Part shown: piece after piece, positions 62,759-64,000 of the stretch
Position numbering within the stretch: the stretch's first letter is position 1
Layout: each line of letters begins with the position of its first letter
Source of the DNA: Pseudoalteromonas espejiana DSM 9414
Lineage (GTDB): Bacteria; Pseudomonadota; Gammaproteobacteria; Enterobacterales; Alteromonadaceae
Assembly (NCBI RefSeq): GCF_002221525.1
Contig: NZ_CP011028.1
Coordinates: 2,367,001 to 2,431,000, forward strand
Direction: 5' to 3'
Length of the DNA stretch: 64,000 nucleotides
Position numbers and translations under genes: made by a program
The notes under the pieces: generated by a model
Told to the model about the DNA's origin: nothing
Seen by the model: the letters and a program-made list of their open reading frames with translations, nothing else
The model's database searches: none

Positions 62759-63813
62759 AATTAACCATGGCCAGTTCGCCGCATAACCATAGCCATAAAT
62801 CGCTAACCCGATTAATGCTCACCGTTATTGCAGCGTGTATTCCTGGACTAATAGCCCAAATGTTCTTTTTTGGCACCGGCGTACTTATACAGCTTGTGTT
62901 AGCACTGCTTGCCGTTAGTGTTTTTGAAGCGGCCATTATGCTAATGCGTAAACGCCCTATATGGCCTGCACTTAGCGATGGCAGTGCATGGTTAACTGCT
63001 GTTTTACTTGCGCTGAGCATTCCGCCGCTTGCGCCTTGGTGGGTGATTATTATTGGTTGTTTATTTGCTATTGTCATTGTTAAACAGCTTTACGGCGGGC
63101 TTGGTTTTAATTTGTTTAACCCAGCTATGGCCGCATATGTTTTATTACTTGTGTCGTTTCCGGTGCAAATGACCGCCTGGCTACCCGTAACCGATTTACT
63201 CAATGCACCTATTAGCTTTGCCGATCAGCTACGCCTTATTTTTACCGACTTTACCGCGCTTGGCTTTAGTGTTGATCAAATGCGCGCAGGGATTGATGGC
63301 CTTACTATGGCCACCCCACTTGATACAGTAAAAACCGATGTAGCACATGGCTTAACTGTTAGTGAAAGCATGCAAAAATCAATTTTTGGGCAATGGGCTG
63401 GACTTGGATGGATATGGGTTAATTTAGGCTTTTTAGCCGGCGGTTTATACCTGTTAAAAGCTAAAATTATTAATTGGCACATTCCTGTAAGTTTTATTGG
63501 CTCATTAGCACTGTGTAGCGCCATTGGCTATATTGCGGCCCCTGGCACCGAGCCTGGTATGGTATTTCACTTATTAAGTGGCGCGACCATGATGGGGGCA
63601 TTTTTCATTGCCACCGATCCGGTCTCTGCTGCAACCACCAATAAAGGGCGCTTAATTTATGGCGCGTTAATTGGCTTACTGGTTTATTTAATTCGCACCT
63701 TTGGTGGTTTTCCGGATGCGGTTGCCTTTAGTGTATTGTTAATTAACATTGCCGTACCCCTTATTGATTACTACACCCAACCGCGTACTTATGGCCACGG
63801 AGCAGTAAAATGA
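62755..63813 (+). CDS. rsxD: Rnf/Rsx electron transport complex subunit D
   Basis: 352 residues, ten membrane segments. Starts MKLTMASSPHNHSHKSLTRL, then LSDGSAWLTAVLLALSIPPL and KQLYGGLGFNLFNPAMAAYV. The covalent FMN attachment site is the Thr in LSGATMMGAFFIATDP. RnfD with RnfG forms part of the flavin wire of the complex. It overlaps rnfC and rnfG by four bases each. Confidence 0.95.
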   Translation: MKLTMASSPHNHSHKSLTRLMLTVIAACIPGLIAQMFFFGTGVLIQLVLALLAVSVFEAAIMLMRKRPIWPALSDGSAWLTAVLLALSIPPLAPWWVIIIGCLFAIVIVKQLYGGLGFNLFNPAMAAYVLLLVSFPVQMTAWLPVTDLLNAPISFADQLRLIFTDFTALGFSVDQMRAGIDGLTMATPLDTVKTDVAHGLTVSESMQKSIFGQWAGLGWIWVNLGFLAGGLYLLKAKIINWHIPVSFIGSLALCSAIGYIAAPGTEPGMVFHLLSGATMMGAFFIATDPVSAATTNKGRLIYGALIGLLVYLIRTFGGFPDAVAFSVLLINIAVPLIDYYTQPRTYGHGAVK

Positions 63814-64000
63814 TTATTTCGTCAATGGCTAAAAACGGCGCTATTTTAACGGCGTTTGCATTAGTTACCACAGGCTTAGTTGCCTCAATTGATGCCTTTA
63901 CCGCCGATAAAATTGCCGAGCAAGAGCAGCTGCAGCTTACCTTACAATTACAAGAGGTATTAAACCCAAGTAGTTACGATAATCAGCTAAATACTGATTG
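63810..64000 (+). CDS. rsxG: Rnf/Rsx electron transport complex subunit G (5' part, cut at the right edge)
   Basis: 63 codons are visible from the ATG at 63810, which overlaps the rnfD stop by four bases. The start MIISSMAKNGAILTAFALVT is the single membrane helix of RnfG; the mature part (DAFTADKIAEQEQLQL) begins the periplasmic domain that binds FMN at a Thr outside the window. Order rnfA-B-C-D-G is the standard one. Confidence 0.9.
   Translation, partial: MIISSMAKNGAILTAFALVTTGLVASIDAFTADKIAEQEQLQLTLQLQEVLNPSSYDNQLNTD

Overview
The window looks like chromosomal DNA of a marine gammaproteobacterium of the order Alteromonadales, most likely Pseudoalteromonas. I infer this from AT-rich DNA, genes closely resembling that group (CysB, SdaA, HrpA, BepA, GcvR/Bcp, RnfABCD), a SapC-family protein, and short AT-rich palindromic intergenic repeats. 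No database search was possible; all family names come from reading motifs, domain order and lengths.

Layout. 1-4840: end of pabB, a CoA-pyrophosphatase Nudix gene, sdaA, then cysB on the opposite strand and a membrane-anchored orphan. 4908-8389: purine permease, Sel1-repeat protein, a SulA-like SOS division inhibitor behind a LexA box and a striking array of ACTGTATA half-sites, YchJ, and a small conserved protein. 8580-10166: hypothetical gene, two tandem tRNA-Tyr, YgjP-type metallopeptidase. 10431-17929: signalling block (MHYT-PAS-PAS hybrid kinase with HPt, REC-HD-GYP, REC plus PilZ pair) interleaved with VOC, HD hydrolase and rlmI. 18004-28459: hrpA, asparaginase, sapC, then pgi, zwf and pgl (entry to the oxidative pentose phosphate or Entner-Doudoroff route).

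28807-36112: a TusA-like protein, a PerM/AI-2E transporter and a triple-domain cysteine desulfurase/metallo-beta-lactamase/rhodanese fusion on the minus strand, the fusion preceded by a highly structured leader that can hide its ribosome binding site; then bepA, arsC, wrbA and DUF2069 on the plus strand. 36235-43927: ankyrin protein, orphan MlaC, PagL-like lipid A deacylase, YjiH, bamC, gcvR, bcp and a Tat-exported VOC protein. This resembles the enterobacterial perM-bepA / bcp-gcvR-dapA-bamC neighbourhood but dapA is absent. 43928-46780 is a small accessory island: three orphan genes among REP-like palindromes.

46783-55325: queE/queC (queuosine precursor), small membrane genes, and a tight MATE-uvrB-methyltransferase-trmK operon. 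55326-56387 is gene-free, followed by four identical tandem tRNA-Asn genes with a near-consensus promoter. 56915-64000: a CsrD-like degenerate GGDEF-EAL protein and the rnf/rsx operon (A, B, C, D and the start of G), whose RnfC carries a long tail of tandem Ala/Lys repeats.

The strongest candidates for something new are the structured leader plus triple fusion (28807-31132), the phased ACTGTATA array upstream of the sulA-like gene (6795-7043), the palindromic element at 23147-23308, and the repeat-flanked orphan genes at 44377-46559.
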